Assembly: GCA_023300545.1 (NCBI GenBank)
Contig: JALZVT010000086.1
Span: forward strand, 1-34,609
Direction of reading: 5' to 3'
From: Pseudomonadales bacterium
Lineage (GTDB): Bacteria > Pseudomonadota > Gammaproteobacteria > Pseudomonadales > Azotimanducaceae
DNA length: 34,609 nucleotides
In this document: positions 33,346 through 34,609 of the stretch, one piece after another
How positions within the stretch are numbered: the stretch's first letter is position 1
Layout: each line of letters starts with the position of its first letter
Position numbers and translations under genes: made by a program
Notes under the pieces: model-generated
The model's input: only the letters and a program-made list of their open reading frames with translations
What the model was told of the DNA's origin: nothing
Database searches by the model: none

Positions 33346-34377
33346 CTAGCGTGCGTCGGCCGCGTCTACGGCCTCCGCGTCGCTGTTGCTGTCTGGCGGG
33401 GTAGGGGTGGGTGGCTGGATGTGTACATGGCCTTTTTTGTAGTCGATGGTCACTATAAAATGTTTGAGCACGTCGTAACCGAGAATGCCTTTCGACTGAC
33501 TCCTGGATTTTTTGAGGCGCGAGCCAGTAGCCGCGTCTCGCTTAAAGAGTTCGAAGTCTTTGCCTTCTTCCGGAACATTGACGATCACATTCTCTATCGT
33601 ATAGTCACCAATGGTTAGTGTTGGCAGATTGAATTCCTCGGTTCGACCGGTTGTTGTTGCGCCTCTGCCTTTTCTCAGCTGTGTGGGGTATTTCTTAAGC
33701 CAGCCTGGACCGATTGCGACCGATCGTTCGACGAGCACTCCGCCGCTGTTGCCGGTGTCGACTAGCAGCCATACGTCTTTCTCGTCATTCAATCGAACCT
33801 GTACGATCGGACTGCCAGTCTTTCTGTCCAATTTTGAGGTTACGTTTTTCTGTTTTTTCAGGTTTATCGAATCGCGGGTAATGATGCGCATGCGTTTGTT
33901 GGGGTAGTCGAACTGAAAAACATAGTGCTGCAGAAAAGGCCCGCCGATGATTAGCTGTTGGTTATCGCCGCCAAAGTCCAGATCCACCAGATTTCTGAAA
34001 TCGATGCTGCTGCCAAATAGTTCGACGGGTATGGAGTGATAGGAGCGGCGCTGGTCTTTGCCGTACACACCGAGAATCGTAACTTGCTTGCCCGTTCGAT
34101 AAGACTGGCCAGAGCTCTTCAGGAAGTTCGAGTTGATGGCGTTGATTTGCGAGCCGCTGTCGATCATCGAATAGCCGGTAACCCCGCCGACCTTGGTGTC
34201 GAGCCACAGAGTGCCGTTTTCGACGTGAATATCGACCCATTCCGAAACGTCTGCATGGGCAAAGTTGCTAGTTAGCAGAAAGGTGCTAGTTAGCAGAAAG
34301 GTGCTGGTTAGCAGAATGGATGTGCCGAACGCTCTAAGTAGCGCTAGGGACTCTATGCGGTCCGAGAGTCTGATCAT
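33346..34377 (-). CDS. Secreted two-lobe retropepsin-like aspartyl protease
   Basis: The 343-residue protein has a signal sequence (about 1-42) containing LLTSTF repeats and ending in FAHA. Two aspartyl protease units follow. Unit 1 has MIDSGS (Asp73-Ser-Gly) with the second-strand glycine motif LIIGGPFL. Unit 2 has LLVDTGN (Asp207-Thr-Gly) with GILGYDVL. Each unit thus carries the D-S/T-G plus hydrophobic-hydrophobic-Gly pair, as in the two lobes of pepsin, although the sequence is of the bacterial retropepsin/gag-asp type. The tail is Pro/Thr-rich and acidic (after about 318). It should act in the periplasm or outside the cell as a single-chain protease; activity is not proven. AAGGGAA precedes the ATG. 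It is upstream of the outer-membrane protein gene. Confidence 0.82.
   Translation of the reverse strand: MIRLSDRIESLALLRAFGTSILLTSTFLLTSTFLLTSNFAHADVSEWVDIHVENGTLWLDTKVGGVTGYSMIDSGSQINAINSNFLKSSGQSYRTGKQVTILGVYGKDQRRSYHSIPVELFGSSIDFRNLVDLDFGGDNQQLIIGGPFLQHYVFQFDYPNKRMRIITRDSINLKKQKNVTSKLDRKTGSPIVQVRLNDEKDVWLLVDTGNSGGVLVERSVAIGPGWLKKYPTQLRKGRGATTTGRTEEFNLPTLTIGDYTIENVIVNVPEEGKDFELFKRDAATGSRLKKSRSQSKGILGYDVLKHFIVTIDYKKGHVHIQPPTPTPPDSNSDAEAVDAADAR
34267..34320. repeat. Three tandem 18-base repeats in a signal sequence
   Basis: GCTAGTTAGCAGAAAGGT is present twice without change (34267-34284 and 34285-34302), followed by a third unit with three changes (34303-34320). On the minus strand each encodes six residues of the hydrophobic core of the aspartyl protease signal peptide. 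Because the unit is a multiple of three, copy-number changes would lengthen or shorten the signal without a frameshift. Confidence 0.9.
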
Positions 34378-34609
34378 TGAACTGTGGTTCCCTTACAGAT
34401 GAATGGTGCCTTCGGTGTTATCACACACTATCTATCCTGCAAGATCAAAGCTCAGGTTGTACACGCCAAACTGTTAGTACTCTGCCAATAGCCCAATCGA
34501 TTTTATGAACGCTTTGTCATTTTGTTAACGCCATCGAAAGTTAGACTCGATCAATTATTGGTAGAATGTGTATCGTTGGGTGATGCGTCAGCAGCGAGGA
34601 GGAGTCCAT
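34378..34609 (+). promoter_or_regulatory. Divergent intergenic region ending in a ribosome binding site and start of a downstream gene
   Basis: No gene lies in these 232 bases. The window ends GAGGAGGAGTCCAT, which reads as a strong Shine-Dalgarno sequence followed by the first two bases of an ATG at 34608, so a rightward gene very probably begins at the edge. The region also serves the leftward aspartyl protease gene (AAGGGAA about 11 bases before its ATG). Possible promoter hexamers such as TTGTTA near 34523 are present but not convincing. Confidence 0.45.

Noticed and set aside
1-34609. CRISPR array, tRNA or rRNA genes
   Set aside because: No regularly spaced repeats and no recognisable tRNA or rRNA sequence were seen on either strand.

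Overview
The window looks like chromosomal DNA of a free-living Gram-negative bacterium, most likely a gammaproteobacterium. TonB-dependent outer-membrane receptors, a CadC-like winged-helix/TPR regulator, IS91-type and DDE transposase remnants and many single-gene catabolic enzymes support this. The lineage is inferred from gene content only. Genes are tightly packed and often convergent with gaps of 3 to 15 bases, except in four gene-poor stretches that hold broken transposases.

Positions 1-15826 form a catabolic region: the 3' end of a ricin-type lectin-like gene; an NTF2-like/VOC pair; a glutathione S-transferase; a GMC flavoprotein divergent from a sodium:solute symporter-SDR pair; a minus-strand run of CadC-like regulator, LLM oxidoreductase, RidA-like protein and dienoyl-CoA isomerase; an Eis-like acetyltransferase; and a second GMC flavoprotein in an operon with an N-acyl-D-amino-acid deacylase. 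Together these suggest uptake and oxidation of alcohols and fatty-acyl or N-acylated compounds, with detoxification of reactive by-products.

Positions 15827-22430 hold a cassette (HxlR regulator, epoxide hydrolase, stand-alone molybdenum oxidoreductase, a 78-residue unknown protein and a DUF7009-like protein). It lies between two dead copies of one DDE transposase, with an IS91-type fragment beside the first. A direct-repeat candidate operator lies between the HxlR gene and the molybdoenzyme operon.

Positions 22431-28580 hold a possible envelope transport operon: a small secreted His/Cys protein, a siderophore-type TonB receptor, an ABC ATPase and two DUF3526-type permeases. Positions 28600-30210 hold a third copy of the same transposase, split in two around a gene for a secreted protein of unknown function.

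Positions 30211-34609 contain a gene-poor stretch with palindromes and a degraded coding fragment, then a TonB-receptor-like outer-membrane protein preceded by a secreted protein with two retropepsin-like aspartyl protease lobes. The signal sequence of the latter contains three 18-base tandem repeats. The window ends at what looks like the ribosome binding site and start of a rightward gene.

The least-described parts are the molybdoenzyme/epoxide hydrolase/HxlR cassette, the secreted protein nested in a broken insertion sequence, and the aspartyl protease/outer-membrane protein pair.
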